In this document: in pieces, positions 16,163-25,060 of the stretch
Position numbering within the stretch: position 1 is the first letter of the stretch
How the letters are laid out: each line of letters starts with the position of its first letter
Assembly (NCBI GenBank): GCA_004799545.1
Contig: SSMU01000015.1
Location: 39,357 to 103,356 of the forward strand
DNA from: Phenylobacterium sp.
GTDB lineage: Bacteria > Pseudomonadota > Alphaproteobacteria > Caulobacterales > Caulobacteraceae
Length of the DNA stretch: 64,000 nt
Direction of reading: 5' to 3'
The notes under the pieces: generated by a model
Database searches by the model: none
What the model saw: only the letters and a program-made list of their open reading frames with translations
Told to the model about the DNA's origin: nothing
Made by a program: the position numbers and the translations under genes

Positions 16163-18859
16163 TCAGCCGGTGTTCCGCAAGCCCGCGGCGATGCCGTTGA
16201 TGGTCAGGTGGATGCCCTCGCGGACCTCCTCCTCGTCGCCGTCGCCGGTGCGCAGGCGCCGCAAGAGCTCGATCTGCAGGTGGTTCAGCGGGTCGATGTA
16301 GGGCAGGCGCGAACGGATCATCGCCGCCAGGTCGGGGTTCTTTTCCAACAGGGCGGTCTGGCCGGTGATCGCCAGCAGGGCCTCGCAGGTGCGGTCCCAC
16401 TCCGCTTGGATCTGCTCGAAGACCGTGTGGGCCAGGGCCTCGTCCTGCACCAGGCCGGCATAGCGCCGCGCGATGCCGAGGTCGGCCTTAGCCAGCACCA
16501 TCTCCATGTTGTCCAGCGTCGTAGCGAAGAACGGCCAGGCCTGCTGCATCTCGCGCAGCGCTTCGATCGAAACGCCTGCCTTGGCCACCGCCGAGCCAAA
16601 GCCGTACCAGCCCGGCACCATGGCCCGCGACTGCGACCAGGAGAACACCCACGGGATGGCCCGGAGCGTCTGCAGGCTGCGCCCCGCGGCGCGCGACGCC
16701 GGCCGGCTGCCGATGTTGAGGTCGGCGATCTCGCTGATCGGGGTGGCCTCGTAGAAGAAGTCGACGAAGTTCGGCGTCTCGAACACCAGGCCGCGGTAGG
16801 CGGCCATGGCGGCGCGGGCCAGGGCGTCCATCGCCTTGCCGTGCGGCGGCGCGACCTCTCCGCCCGCGCTCTTGCGCAGCGAAGCCAGCACCACCCCGGC
16901 GGTCAGCGTCTCCAGGCTCTGCCGGGCGATCTCCGGATCGGCGTATTTGTTGGACACCACCTCGCCCTGTTCGGTGATGCGGATGCGGCCGTTGACCGTC
17001 CCCTGCGGCTGGGCGAGCAGCGCCTCGAAGCTGGAGCCGCCGCCCCGGCCCACCGCACCGCCGCGGCCGTGGAACAGCTGCAGCTGCAGCCCCTGGCCGC
17101 CGACCACCGCGCAGAGCGCGCGGCTGGCCTTGTGCAGCTCCCAGCTGGAGGTCAGGTAGCTGCCGTCCTTGTTGGAGTCCGAATAGCCGATCATCACTTC
17201 CTGGCGGCCGATCGGCGCCAGTAGCTCGCGCACCAATGGCGTCTCCAGGTAGCGGGCCATGGTCTTGGGCGCGGCGCGCAGGTCCTCGATGGTCTCGAAC
17301 AGCGGCTCGGCGAACACCTCGGCGGTGGGCGGGGCGCCCGGCGTAAACAGCCCCACCTCCTTCAGCAGCAGGAAGACCTCCAAGAGGTCCGAGACCGACT
17401 GGGTGTTGGAGACGATGTAGCGGCGGATGGTCTCCGGCCCGTAGCGCCGCTTCACCTCGGCGGCGGCGGCCAGCACGCCGTACTCCCGCTCGGTCTCCTC
17501 GCTGTAGGTCAGGTAGGCCGAGCGCAGCGGCCGGCTGTTGGCCAGCTCCTTCTGCAGCAGCGCGCAGCGGGCGGCCTCGTCCAGCGCTTCGTAGTCGGGG
17601 CAGGCGCCGGCCGACTTCAAGAGCTCGGCGATGACCCGGGCATGGATCGCCGAGTTCTGGCGCATGTCGAGAGTCGCCAGGTGGAAGCCGAACACGTCCA
17701 CCGCCCGGATCAGGTCCGGGAGCGGCCCTTGCGCGAAGGCCGCGCCGTGCTCGGCCACCAGGGAGTCCAGCACCACCTGCAGGTCAGCGGTCAGCGCCTC
17801 AGGGCTGGCGTAGGGCTCGGCCGGCCCGGCCGGCGGCCGCGACGGCGGCTCGCCGGTCAGCGCCAGGTGGGTCGCCGCGAGCCGAGCATAGACCCCGGCC
17901 AGGGCCCGCCGGTAGGGCTCCTCGGCCCGGTGCGGCGAGGCGTCCGGCGAGACGTCGGCCAGGGCCTGCAGCTCAGGCGTCACCTCGGTGAGCCGGCTGG
18001 AGATCGACAGTTCCGCGCCCAGCTCGTGCGTGCAGCGCAGATAGAGGCCGAGCGCCGCCTTGGCCTGCCGGCGGATCGCCTGGCGCAGCACCTCGGCCGT
18101 GACATAGGGGTTGCCGTCGCGGTCGCCGCCGACCCAGGACCCGACCCTGAGGAAACTCGGCAGGTCCTCCTCGCCCAGCACCTCGCGCCAATGGTCGTAG
18201 AGGGTCGGAAGCGCGCTGAGGAAACTCCGCTCGAAGAACGAGACCGCGTTCTCGATCTCGTCGCCGACCTCGGGCTTCACCGAGCGCAGCAGGCTGGTGC
18301 GCCAGAAGATCGAGACCTCGCGGACCAGTTCCCGCTCGATGGCGGCGCGCTCGGCGTCGGTATGGGCGCGGTCGAAGGCGTCCAGCTCGTCGGCTACCGC
18401 GCTCTGCCGGTCCAGCACGCTCTTGCGGCGCACCTCGCTCGGATGGGCGGTGATCACCGGGGCGATCAGCCCCTGGCGGATCAGCTCGACCACCGTCTCG
18501 CGGTCCACGCCCTCGGCGCTCAGCGCCCGCAGGGCGCCGGCCAGGGTGTCGGCGCGCGCGTCGCCGCTGCGGCCGCGCCGCCGCTGGATCTGGTCCTCGG
18601 CGATGTTGGTGATCTGCAGGAAGCAGGCGAAGGAATGCACGAAGCGCACGGTGTCGGATAGCGACAGCCCGCCAAGCCGCTCGGCCATCAGCCGCGCGGC
18701 CTCGCTGGTGCCCTCGCGGTGGAAGCCCACCGAGGCCTGGCGGATCTCCTCGATCTGGTTGAACACCGCCTCGCCGTCCTGCGCGCGGATCACGTCGCCG
18801 AGGACGCGGCCGAGGAACCGCACGGTGGCGCGGAGCTGGTCGGGGAGGGACTGGCTCAT
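16163..18859 (-). CDS. ppc: Phosphoenolpyruvate carboxylase
   Basis: An 898-residue enzyme that carboxylates phosphoenolpyruvate to oxaloacetate, refilling the TCA cycle. The catalytic His is H139 in VITAHPSEVRRKS. Other family motifs are VGSWVGGDRDGNP, GYSDSNKDGSYL and LFHGRGGAVGRGGGSS. Two of these depart slightly from the consensus: TAHPS for TAHPT, and GGAVG for GGTVG. The C-terminal ends RNTG as in most homologues. I start at MSQSLPDQL (18859), six codons inside the longest frame. It lies upstream of DUF1330 and the malonyl-CoA synthetase on the same strand. Confidence 0.95.
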   Translation of the reverse strand: MSQSLPDQLRATVRFLGRVLGDVIRAQDGEAVFNQIEEIRQASVGFHREGTSEAARLMAERLGGLSLSDTVRFVHSFACFLQITNIAEDQIQRRRGRSGDARADTLAGALRALSAEGVDRETVVELIRQGLIAPVITAHPSEVRRKSVLDRQSAVADELDAFDRAHTDAERAAIERELVREVSIFWRTSLLRSVKPEVGDEIENAVSFFERSFLSALPTLYDHWREVLGEEDLPSFLRVGSWVGGDRDGNPYVTAEVLRQAIRRQAKAALGLYLRCTHELGAELSISSRLTEVTPELQALADVSPDASPHRAEEPYRRALAGVYARLAATHLALTGEPPSRPPAGPAEPYASPEALTADLQVVLDSLVAEHGAAFAQGPLPDLIRAVDVFGFHLATLDMRQNSAIHARVIAELLKSAGACPDYEALDEAARCALLQKELANSRPLRSAYLTYSEETEREYGVLAAAAEVKRRYGPETIRRYIVSNTQSVSDLLEVFLLLKEVGLFTPGAPPTAEVFAEPLFETIEDLRAAPKTMARYLETPLVRELLAPIGRQEVMIGYSDSNKDGSYLTSSWELHKASRALCAVVGGQGLQLQLFHGRGGAVGRGGGSSFEALLAQPQGTVNGRIRITEQGEVVSNKYADPEIARQSLETLTAGVVLASLRKSAGGEVAPPHGKAMDALARAAMAAYRGLVFETPNFVDFFYEATPISEIADLNIGSRPASRAAGRSLQTLRAIPWVFSWSQSRAMVPGWYGFGSAVAKAGVSIEALREMQQAWPFFATTLDNMEMVLAKADLGIARRYAGLVQDEALAHTVFEQIQAEWDRTCEALLAITGQTALLEKNPDLAAMIRSRLPYIDPLNHLQIELLRRLRTGDGDEEEVREGIHLTINGIAAGLRNTG

Positions 18860-18895
18860 GGGCCGCACCGAAAGCACGAACCCGGGCCCTCGTCA

Positions 18896-21415
18896 CTAGT
18901 CCGTGCGCAGGGCCGCGGCCGGTCTTTGCGACAGCGCCTGGAAGGCGGCCAGCAAGCCGCCGGCCCCAGCCAAGGCCGCCGCGCCGGCCAGCAGGACCGC
19001 GATGCCCTTCCAGTCGACGCTCCAATGGGCGTGGAACACCCGCACCACCACCGGCCAGGCTGCGGCGTAGCCCAGCAACACGCCGGCCGCCCCCGCCACC
19101 ACGCCCACCGCGCCGTACTCCAGCACATAGGCGGCCAGGATCTGCGCCCGCGAGGCGCCCAGCACCTTCAGCGTCGCGGCCTCCCGCGCCCGCTCCCGGG
19201 CCCGCGCCGCGATCGCTCCGGCCAGCACCAGCAGGCCGGCCAGCGCCGCCACCGCCGCCGCCCCCCGCACCGCCAGCGCCACCTTGTTGAACAGCGCCGT
19301 CGCGGTCTCCAGCTGGTCGCGGACCGAGATCACGCTGACCTGCGGGAAGCCGGCGGCCAGCGCATGGGTCACCCGCGCCTCCGCCGCCCGCGAGGCCTTG
19401 GCGATCGCCACCTGGTGCAGGTTCGCGCCCTGCAGGGCGTTCGCCGAGACCACCAGCGGGAAGCTCGCGCCGAAGCTGCCGAACTCCACCTTGCGGAGCG
19501 CCGCCACATGGGTGTCGATCTCATTGCCCAGCACCGAGACGGTCACCGCGTCACCCACCTTGATGTGCGCCGCCCGCGCCACATCCTCGTCGAGCGCCAG
19601 CTGGGGCGGCCCGGCGTAATTTGCGGGCCACCAGTGGCCGTCGGTGATCTGCGGGTTCGGCGGCTCTGCCCCCAGCGCCGACATGGAGACGTCGTTGTCG
19701 TAGGCCCAGCGCTCGCTCTGTGGCAGGCGGGCGGTGTCGACGGCCGCGCCGCGGACCTTGATGATCCGGCCGGTGATGAACGGGAAGCGCAGGTAGTTGG
19801 CCGGGGTCAGCGGCTCGCCGAACGCGCGGGCCACCACCGCATCGAAAGCGGTGGCCCGGTCGCCGGGGATGTCGGCGAACACCAGGGCGGGCGCGGTCTG
19901 CGGCGCGACCTCGGCGACCTCGGCCAAGAGGCTCGACTGGATCAGCACCACGCAGGCCAGCAGGCCGACGCCCAGGCCGATGGCCGGCGAGGCGGTCCGC
20001 GCCGCCGAGTGCGGGCCCGCCAGGTTGGCCAGGCCGATGCGCACCGGTCCGCGCGCCCCGATCCTGGCCTTGCCGGCCAGCTTCGCCGCGCCCCAGCCGA
20101 GCAGCCAGAGCAGGCCGAAGGCGACCGTGACCCCGCCGATCATCGCGCCCGCCGCGCGCGGCGTCGGCGCGGTCACGATGGCCAGGCCCGCGAGCCCCGC
20201 CGCCGCCAGGATCGCGCCCACGATCTCCGGGCCAAAGGTCAGGCCGCCGGCCAGGTCGCTGCGGAACAGGCTGGCGGGCGGCGTGGCCCGCGCCCGGGCC
20301 AGGGGCGCCAGGGAGAAGGCCGCTGCGGCCAGCAGGCCGAAGACGCCGGCCTTGACCAGCGGCCAGGGATAGATGGCGAACAGGGCCGGGAACGGCAGGC
20401 TGTTCTTCACCACCGCGCCCAGGGCCAGGGGCGCGAGCGCGCCGGCCACCAGACCGATGCCGACCCCCAGCGCCGCCAGCACCCCGATCTGGATCAGGTA
20501 GAGGTCACGGATCAGCGCCCCCTCGGCGCCCAGCGCCTTCAGCGTGGCGATGGCCGGCTTGCGGGCCTCCAGGAAGGCGCTCACCGCCCCGAACACGCCC
20601 AGGCCCCCGGCCACCAGCGAGGCCAGGCCGATGAAGCCCAGGAAGTATTCCAGCTGGTCGATCACCTTCTTCGCGCCTGGCGCGGCGTCGCTGCGGTCGC
20701 GGATGCGGAAATTGCGGTCGGGCAAGGCCTTGCGGATCGCCGCCATCGCGGCCTTCGGCTGGCCGCCGGGCGGCAGGGCGATCCGCACGGTCTCGCTGAA
20801 CGGCAGGCCGGCGCTGAGGAACCCACCCTGCTCGAGCGCCCCCACCCGGGTCAGGACGCGCGGGCCCAGCGCGAAGCCGCGGCCCAGCCGGTCCGGTTCG
20901 TCCAGCAGCACCGCCCGGGCGATGATCGGCACATTGCCGGCCAGGAACCGGTCGCCCAATTTGATGTGCAGCCGGTCGAGCAGCTCCTGCTCCACCGCCG
21001 CCCCCCAGGCGCCGTTCTCCGGCGTCATGGCCGCGGCGAGCGAAGGCGCGCCCCGCACGGTCACCTGCCCGGCCAGCGGGTAGTCGCCGGCCACGCCGCG
21101 GAACTCCACCAGCCGCCGATCCCCCGCCGCCGACTGGGCCATGGCCCGGCTGCCGATCGCGTAGGAGACCCGGCCCAGCCGGGCGAACGCCGCCTGTTCG
21201 GCCGGGGCGAACTGACGCAGCGACACCGAGATCGCCACATCGCCGCCCAGGATCTCGCGCGCCTGGCTGGCCAGGCCCTCGCGGAAGGCCTCGGCCGTCG
21301 AGCCGGCCGCGGCGATCGCCGCGACGCCAAGCGCCAGGCAGGCCAGGAAGATGCGGAAGCCGCGCACGCCGGAGCGCAGCTCGCGGGCGGCGAAGCGCAG
21401 CGGCAGGGGGATCAT
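18896..21415 (-). CDS. ABC transporter permease, FtsX/MacB-type (YbbP-like)
   Basis: An 839-residue integral membrane protein. An N-terminal helix (FRIFLACLALGVAAIAAAG) is followed by a periplasmic MacB-like core, then two FtsX modules with several helices each, the first near 260-385 and the second near 725-830, and further helices around 400-450. The N-terminal context (AARELRSGVRGFRIFL) and length match YbbP. It overlaps the ATPase gene by ATGA. In E. coli the ybbA-ybbP pair also lies divergent from tesA, as here. Export of a lipid or lipoprotein is inferred; the substrate is not established. Confidence 0.85.
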   Translation of the reverse strand: MIPLPLRFAARELRSGVRGFRIFLACLALGVAAIAAAGSTAEAFREGLASQAREILGGDVAISVSLRQFAPAEQAAFARLGRVSYAIGSRAMAQSAAGDRRLVEFRGVAGDYPLAGQVTVRGAPSLAAAMTPENGAWGAAVEQELLDRLHIKLGDRFLAGNVPIIARAVLLDEPDRLGRGFALGPRVLTRVGALEQGGFLSAGLPFSETVRIALPPGGQPKAAMAAIRKALPDRNFRIRDRSDAAPGAKKVIDQLEYFLGFIGLASLVAGGLGVFGAVSAFLEARKPAIATLKALGAEGALIRDLYLIQIGVLAALGVGIGLVAGALAPLALGAVVKNSLPFPALFAIYPWPLVKAGVFGLLAAAAFSLAPLARARATPPASLFRSDLAGGLTFGPEIVGAILAAAGLAGLAIVTAPTPRAAGAMIGGVTVAFGLLWLLGWGAAKLAGKARIGARGPVRIGLANLAGPHSAARTASPAIGLGVGLLACVVLIQSSLLAEVAEVAPQTAPALVFADIPGDRATAFDAVVARAFGEPLTPANYLRFPFITGRIIKVRGAAVDTARLPQSERWAYDNDVSMSALGAEPPNPQITDGHWWPANYAGPPQLALDEDVARAAHIKVGDAVTVSVLGNEIDTHVAALRKVEFGSFGASFPLVVSANALQGANLHQVAIAKASRAAEARVTHALAAGFPQVSVISVRDQLETATALFNKVALAVRGAAAVAALAGLLVLAGAIAARARERAREAATLKVLGASRAQILAAYVLEYGAVGVVAGAAGVLLGYAAAWPVVVRVFHAHWSVDWKGIAVLLAGAAALAGAGGLLAAFQALSQRPAAALRTD

Positions 21416-22164
21416 GCGGAGGTCAGCTGGTCTGGCGCCACGCGGCCGTCGCGCAGCCGCACCTGCCGGTCGGCGCGGGCCGCCAGGGCCTCGTCGTGGG
21501 TGACCAGCACCATCGCCGCCCCGGTCAGCGCCACCAGCTCGAACATCAGCTCGGCCACGTGACGGGCGTTGGCGGCGTCGAGGTTGCCGGTGGGCTCGTC
21601 GGCGAACAGCAGCTTCGGCTGCGAGGCCAGCGCCCGGGCGAGCGCCACCCGCTGCTGCTCGCCGCCGGAGAGCTGGTGCGGATAGTGGTGGCCGCGGGCC
21701 GAGAGGCCGACGCGCTCCAGCCAGTCGCGGGCGGTCGCCGTCGCGCCCCGCTCGCCGGCGATCTCCAGCGGCGCGGCGACGTTCTCGGCCGCGGTCATGT
21801 TGGGCAACAGGTGAAAGGACTGGAAGACCAGGGAGACCCGGCCGCGCCTCAAGCGCGCCCGGCCGTCCTCGTCGAGCTTCGCCAGGTCCTGGCCGAACAG
21901 CAGGACACGCCCCCCGGTCGGCCGCTCCAGCCCGGCGGCCACCGCAATCAGCGAGGACTTGCCCGATCCCGACGGCCCCACCAGGGCCACGCGCTCGCCG
22001 GCGCCCACGGCGACGTCGAGGCCGCGCAGGATCTCCACCGGCCCGGCCGGCGACGGGAGGGTGAGCGAGACATCTTCGAGGATCAGCGGATCTGGATCGG
22101 ACACGGTTTCGGATGCTGTATCTGGCAAGCGGGGACCCTCAGGCGTTCCACAACGGTTCAGCAA
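21412..22164 (-). CDS. ABC transporter ATP-binding protein (YbbA/LolD-type)
   Basis: A 250-residue ATPase. Walker A is GPSGSGKSS, the signature is [15 protein letters not shown], Walker B is [12 protein letters not shown] and the switch His lies in [10 protein letters not shown]. The MacB/LolD subtype is supported by the FtsX-type permease immediately downstream (ATGA overlap). The N-terminus is uncertain: the longest frame starts at ATG 22164, only 20 bases from the tesA start, whereas a GTG at 22104 would give a family-length protein and leave room for divergent promoters. Confidence 0.88.
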   Translation of the reverse strand: MLNRCGTPEGPRLPDTASETVSDPDPLILEDVSLTLPSPAGPVEILRGLDVAVGAGERVALVGPSGSGKSSLIAVAAGLERPTGGRVLLFGQDLAKLDEDGRARLRRGRVSLVFQSFHLLPNMTAAENVAAPLEIAGERGATATARDWLERVGLSARGHHYPHQLSGGEQQRVALARALASQPKLLFADEPTGNLDAANARHVAELMFELVALTGAAMVLVTHDEALAARADRQVRLRDGRVAPDQLTSA

Positions 22165-22184
22165 GTCCTAGATAGGACGAGCCG

Positions 22185-22829
22185 ATGGCTGACACACGAT
22201 CCCGTTTCATCTCCCGCCGCGCGATGATCGCCAGCGGACTGGCCGCCCTCCCCGTCCGCGCGCTCGCGGCCAACGGGCAGGTGGTGACCATCCTGGGCGA
22301 TTCCATCACCGCAGGCCTCGGCCTGCCGGGCGGCCAGGCCCTGCCCAACCAGCTGCACCTGGCGCTGCTGAAGCTCGGCGTGGCCAACATCGTGCGCGGC
22401 GCCGGGGTCTCCGGCGACACCACGGCCGAGGGCCTGGGCCGCATGGACTTCAGCATCCGCGCCGATAGCGCCGTGGTGGTGATCGCGCTCGGAGGCAACG
22501 ACCTCCTGCAGGGCCTCGATCCGAAGACCAGCCGGGCCAACCTCGACCACATCATCCGCCGGCTGAAGGAACGTCATAAGGGGATCGTGCTGGCCGGCAT
22601 CGCCGCTCCATCGCAGATCGGCGCCGGCTATGCCCACGACTTCAACGCGGTGTTCACCGGCCTGGCCGCCGAGCATCACGTCGCGCTCTATCCGGACCTG
22701 CTGGCCGGGGTGGGCCGCAACCCGGCCCTGCTGCAGGGCGACGGCATCCATCCGAACGCCAGGGGCGTGCTGATCATCGCAGGCCGCCTGGCGCCGGTGG
22801 TGGCGAAAGTGTTGAGGGAACAGCCCTAA
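22185..22829 (+). CDS. tesA: SGNH-family esterase/lysophospholipase (TesA-type, arylesterase)
   Basis: A 214-residue exported SGNH hydrolase. S40 lies in the GDSIT block, the GGND block supplies N105, and D186 and H189 lie in DGIHPN. Residues 1-29 form an export signal with a twin-arginine-like SRRAMIASGLAAL and an ALAA cleavage region. TesA enzymes hydrolyse lysophospholipids, acyl thioesters and aryl esters in the periplasm. It is divergent from the ybbA/ybbP-like exporter, the same arrangement as in E. coli, which supports the name. It converges on the sugar transferase gene with 10 bases between stops. Confidence 0.88.
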   Translation: MADTRSRFISRRAMIASGLAALPVRALAANGQVVTILGDSITAGLGLPGGQALPNQLHLALLKLGVANIVRGAGVSGDTTAEGLGRMDFSIRADSAVVVIALGGNDLLQGLDPKTSRANLDHIIRRLKERHKGIVLAGIAAPSQIGAGYAHDFNAVFTGLAAEHHVALYPDLLAGVGRNPALLQGDGIHPNARGVLIIAGRLAPVVAKVLREQP

Positions 22830-22839
22830 GGCTAAGCTC

Positions 22840-23514
22840 CTAGTAGGAGCCCTTGCGCAGCAGCACGGCCGGGACCGTGGCGGCGATGATCATGCCGTCC
22901 AGCATCAGGTTGCGCCGCTTGGCGTAGACGCAGTCCAGGGCGACGCGGGTGCGGTAGGTGGTGTCGTTGCGGCCGCTCACCTGCCACAGGCCGGTGATGC
23001 CGGGCTTCACGGCGCAGTAGCTGTCGAACCGGCGGCCGTACTTGACGATCTCGGCGTCGACGATCGGGCGCGGGCCGACCAGGCTCATCTCGCCCCTCAG
23101 CACGTTGAACAGCTGTGGCAGCTCGTCGAGGCTCGACTTGCGCAGGAAGGCGCCCAGCTTGGTGACGCGGGGATCGTCGCGCAGCTTGTGGTCCTTCTCC
23201 CATTCCGCGCGGGCGGCGGGGTCGGAGGCCAGCAGGGCGTTCAGCCGCCGCTCGGCGTCCACCGCCATGGAGCGGAACTTGAGGCAGTAGAAGTAGCGGC
23301 CGCCGCGGCCGATGCGCCGGTGGGCGAACACCATGGGCCCGCCGTCCTGCATGAAGACGGCCAGGGCCACGCCCAGCATGACCGGGGCCAGAAAGATCAA
23401 GGCGACGATCGCCAGCAGAGCGTTCATCGCCTCGGTGAGGGTCTCGTCGAGGGACTGTCGCGTCTGTCGCTGTCGCGCGACGGGAATCGCGGACGCATAA
23501 AGGATTTCGGACAT
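22840..23514 (-). CDS. Initiating sugar transferase (polyprenyl-phosphate glycosyl-1-phosphate transferase, ExoY-like)
   Basis: A 224-residue bacterial sugar transferase expected to load the first sugar-1-phosphate on undecaprenyl phosphate. One hydrophobic segment (about 31-54, [23 protein letters not shown]) precedes the catalytic domain. Family marks are [49 protein letters not shown] and [15 protein letters not shown]. It is the short (ExoY/WcaJ-core) form without the N-terminal multi-helix domain. I start at 23514 (MSEILYAS); the longer frame has no ribosome site or recognisable content. It is divergent from a glycosyltransferase gene with 184 bases between starts. Confidence 0.87.
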   Translation of the reverse strand: MSEILYASAIPVARQRQTRQSLDETLTEAMNALLAIVALIFLAPVMLGVALAVFMQDGGPMVFAHRRIGRGGRYFYCLKFRSMAVDAERRLNALLASDPAARAEWEKDHKLRDDPRVTKLGAFLRKSSLDELPQLFNVLRGEMSLVGPRPIVDAEIVKYGRRFDSYCAVKPGITGLWQVSGRNDTTYRTRVALDCVYAKRRNLMLDGMIIAATVPAVLLRKGSY

Positions 23515-23698
23515 CGGTTTCGATCGGAAGCTGGCTGGCGGAGCCATTCCCCGCCATAGAACGAGCCGACAACCGACGGTCACGGTGGCAAGTTCCGGCG
23601 CCTCAGAAAAACATCCACAGACCCATAGAACCTTGGCCGCCGACGCGTGTTTAGACGCTCGACCACCGGACCCAGCGCCGGTGAGCGGGAGATTTTGG

Positions 23699-24670
23699 AT
23701 GGCCGGTATGACTGCGGACGTGGGTGTGATCATCGCCGCCCGCAATGCGGAGCGGACGATCGAACGGGCGATCGTCTCGGCCCTTAAGGAGCCGGAAGCC
23801 TGCGAGGTCATCGTCGTCGTCGACGGCGCGACCGACCGCACGGCCGACGTCGCCCGGGCCTGCGACGACGGGACCGGGCGCCTGCAGGTGATCGTCCGCG
23901 AGGTCAGCCACGGCCCGGCGGCGGCGCGCAACCTGGCGATCGCCGCGAGCCACGCCCCCTGGATCTGCCCGCTGGATTCCGACGACTACTTCCTGCCCGG
24001 CCGGCTCGGCCGGATGCGCGCCGAGACCGGCTACTGCGACTTCGTGGCCGACGACCTGCTTCGGGTGGTCGAAGGCCGGCTGAACGCCGCGCCACATCCG
24101 ATGATCGGCGCCCGGATGAACCTGCCCGCCTGCCTCTGCTTCGAGGACTTCGTGCGTGGCAACGTCAGCCGATCGAACCTGCCGCGCGCCGAGCTCGGCT
24201 TCCTGAAGCCGCTGATCCGCCGCGCCTTCCTGGCCGCCCATGAGCTCGGCTACGACGAAACGCTCAGGCTGGGCGAGGACTTCATCCTCTATTCCACGGC
24301 CCTGGCGCTGGGCGCCCGGTTCAAGATCCTGCCGCCCTGCGGCTACATCGCGGTGGAACGGTCCACCTCGATCTCCGCGAGCCATGGCGCGACCGAGCTG
24401 CGCAACCTGGTCGCCGCGAGCCGCGGGATCGAGGCCCTGCGATTGACCCCGGAAGAGCTGGCGGCGCTGCGCGTCCACCGCGCCCACGTGGCGGCCAAGC
24501 TGGCGCTCCGCGACTTCCTCGACGCCAAGCGGGTTTCGGGCCTCTTGGGCGCCGCGGTCGTGCTGGCGCGCAGGCCCACCTCGGCGCCCTACGTGGTGAC
24601 CACGATCGCGTCCGATGTCTGGCGTCGGCGCGCCGCGCATGGCGGCATGGCTGAAGCCGCGGCGGCCTGA
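23699..24670 (+). CDS. Family 2 glycosyltransferase, ExoO/ExoU-like
   Basis: A 323-residue GT2 enzyme. The N-terminal nucleotide-binding part is VGVIIAARNAERTIERAIVSAL with VVVDGATD, and the metal-binding DxD is CPLDSDDYFLPG. The middle block GFLKPLIRRAFLAAHELGYDETLRLGEDF is shared almost in order with the GT2 gene at 36250-37230, so the two are paralogues. It would add one sugar to the lipid-linked repeat. The start is the ATG at 23699 or 23708, with GAGCGGGAG ahead. Confidence 0.83.
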   Translation: MAGMTADVGVIIAARNAERTIERAIVSALKEPEACEVIVVVDGATDRTADVARACDDGTGRLQVIVREVSHGPAAARNLAIAASHAPWICPLDSDDYFLPGRLGRMRAETGYCDFVADDLLRVVEGRLNAAPHPMIGARMNLPACLCFEDFVRGNVSRSNLPRAELGFLKPLIRRAFLAAHELGYDETLRLGEDFILYSTALALGARFKILPPCGYIAVERSTSISASHGATELRNLVAASRGIEALRLTPEELAALRVHRAHVAAKLALRDFLDAKRVSGLLGAAVVLARRPTSAPYVVTTIASDVWRRRAAHGGMAEAAAA

Positions 24671-24727
24671 GCCGCCGCGCGTCTCAAGCGCGTCCAGACT
24701 TCGATTTGGGAATTTCGGGGACGGCCC

Positions 24728-24910
24728 CTAGGCCGCGACTTCCTGCGGCGCGTTGGGCGAGGTCAGCATCATATCGACCGCCGCCTGGGCGGCGTCGCGG
24801 CTCTCATGGGCGCCGCGAGCAACGGTCAGGCCGTCCTCGTCATAGACGCTCCAGGACCATCCGTCCTCACGCTGGCTCAGCGAATAAGCAAACGAACGCG
24901 GCTCATGCAT
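24728..24910 (-). CDS. Small conserved-looking protein, unknown function
   Basis: A 60-residue acidic protein (MHEPRSFAYSLSQREDGW to PNAPQEVAA) with a GWSWSVYDEDG core and a short C-terminal helix (SRDAAQAAVDMML). A GGAG sits about 9 bases ahead of the ATG at 24910; ATGs at 24928 and 24934 are alternatives. The pattern of a W-x-W strand, DEDG turn, strand and helix looks like a small alpha/beta fold. I do not recognise a named family. It lies inside the polysaccharide locus, divergent from the RTX glycanase gene. Confidence 0.6.
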   Translation of the reverse strand: MHEPRSFAYSLSQREDGWSWSVYDEDGLTVARGAHESRDAAQAAVDMMLTSPNAPQEVAA

Positions 24911-25060
24911 GGCCAGTGACTCCATACTCATGGATCGCAGAACTCGGGGAGGCCGCCCGGGGTTGCAAAGCCTGTCGGAAACGTGAGCGCACGAGGGCCG
25001 TGAACCTTTGGCCCAGCTTGCTTGTTGTGCAGCCCGCCAGCTTCCGAAGGAACACCGACC

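Noticed and set aside
18719..21562. A 947-codon plus-strand open frame opposite the ABC permease and part of ppc
   Set aside because: The opposite strand codes for well-recognised YbbP-type permease and PEPC sequence. The open frame is Arg/Gly/His/Gln-rich, as expected from antisense reading of high-GC coding DNA.
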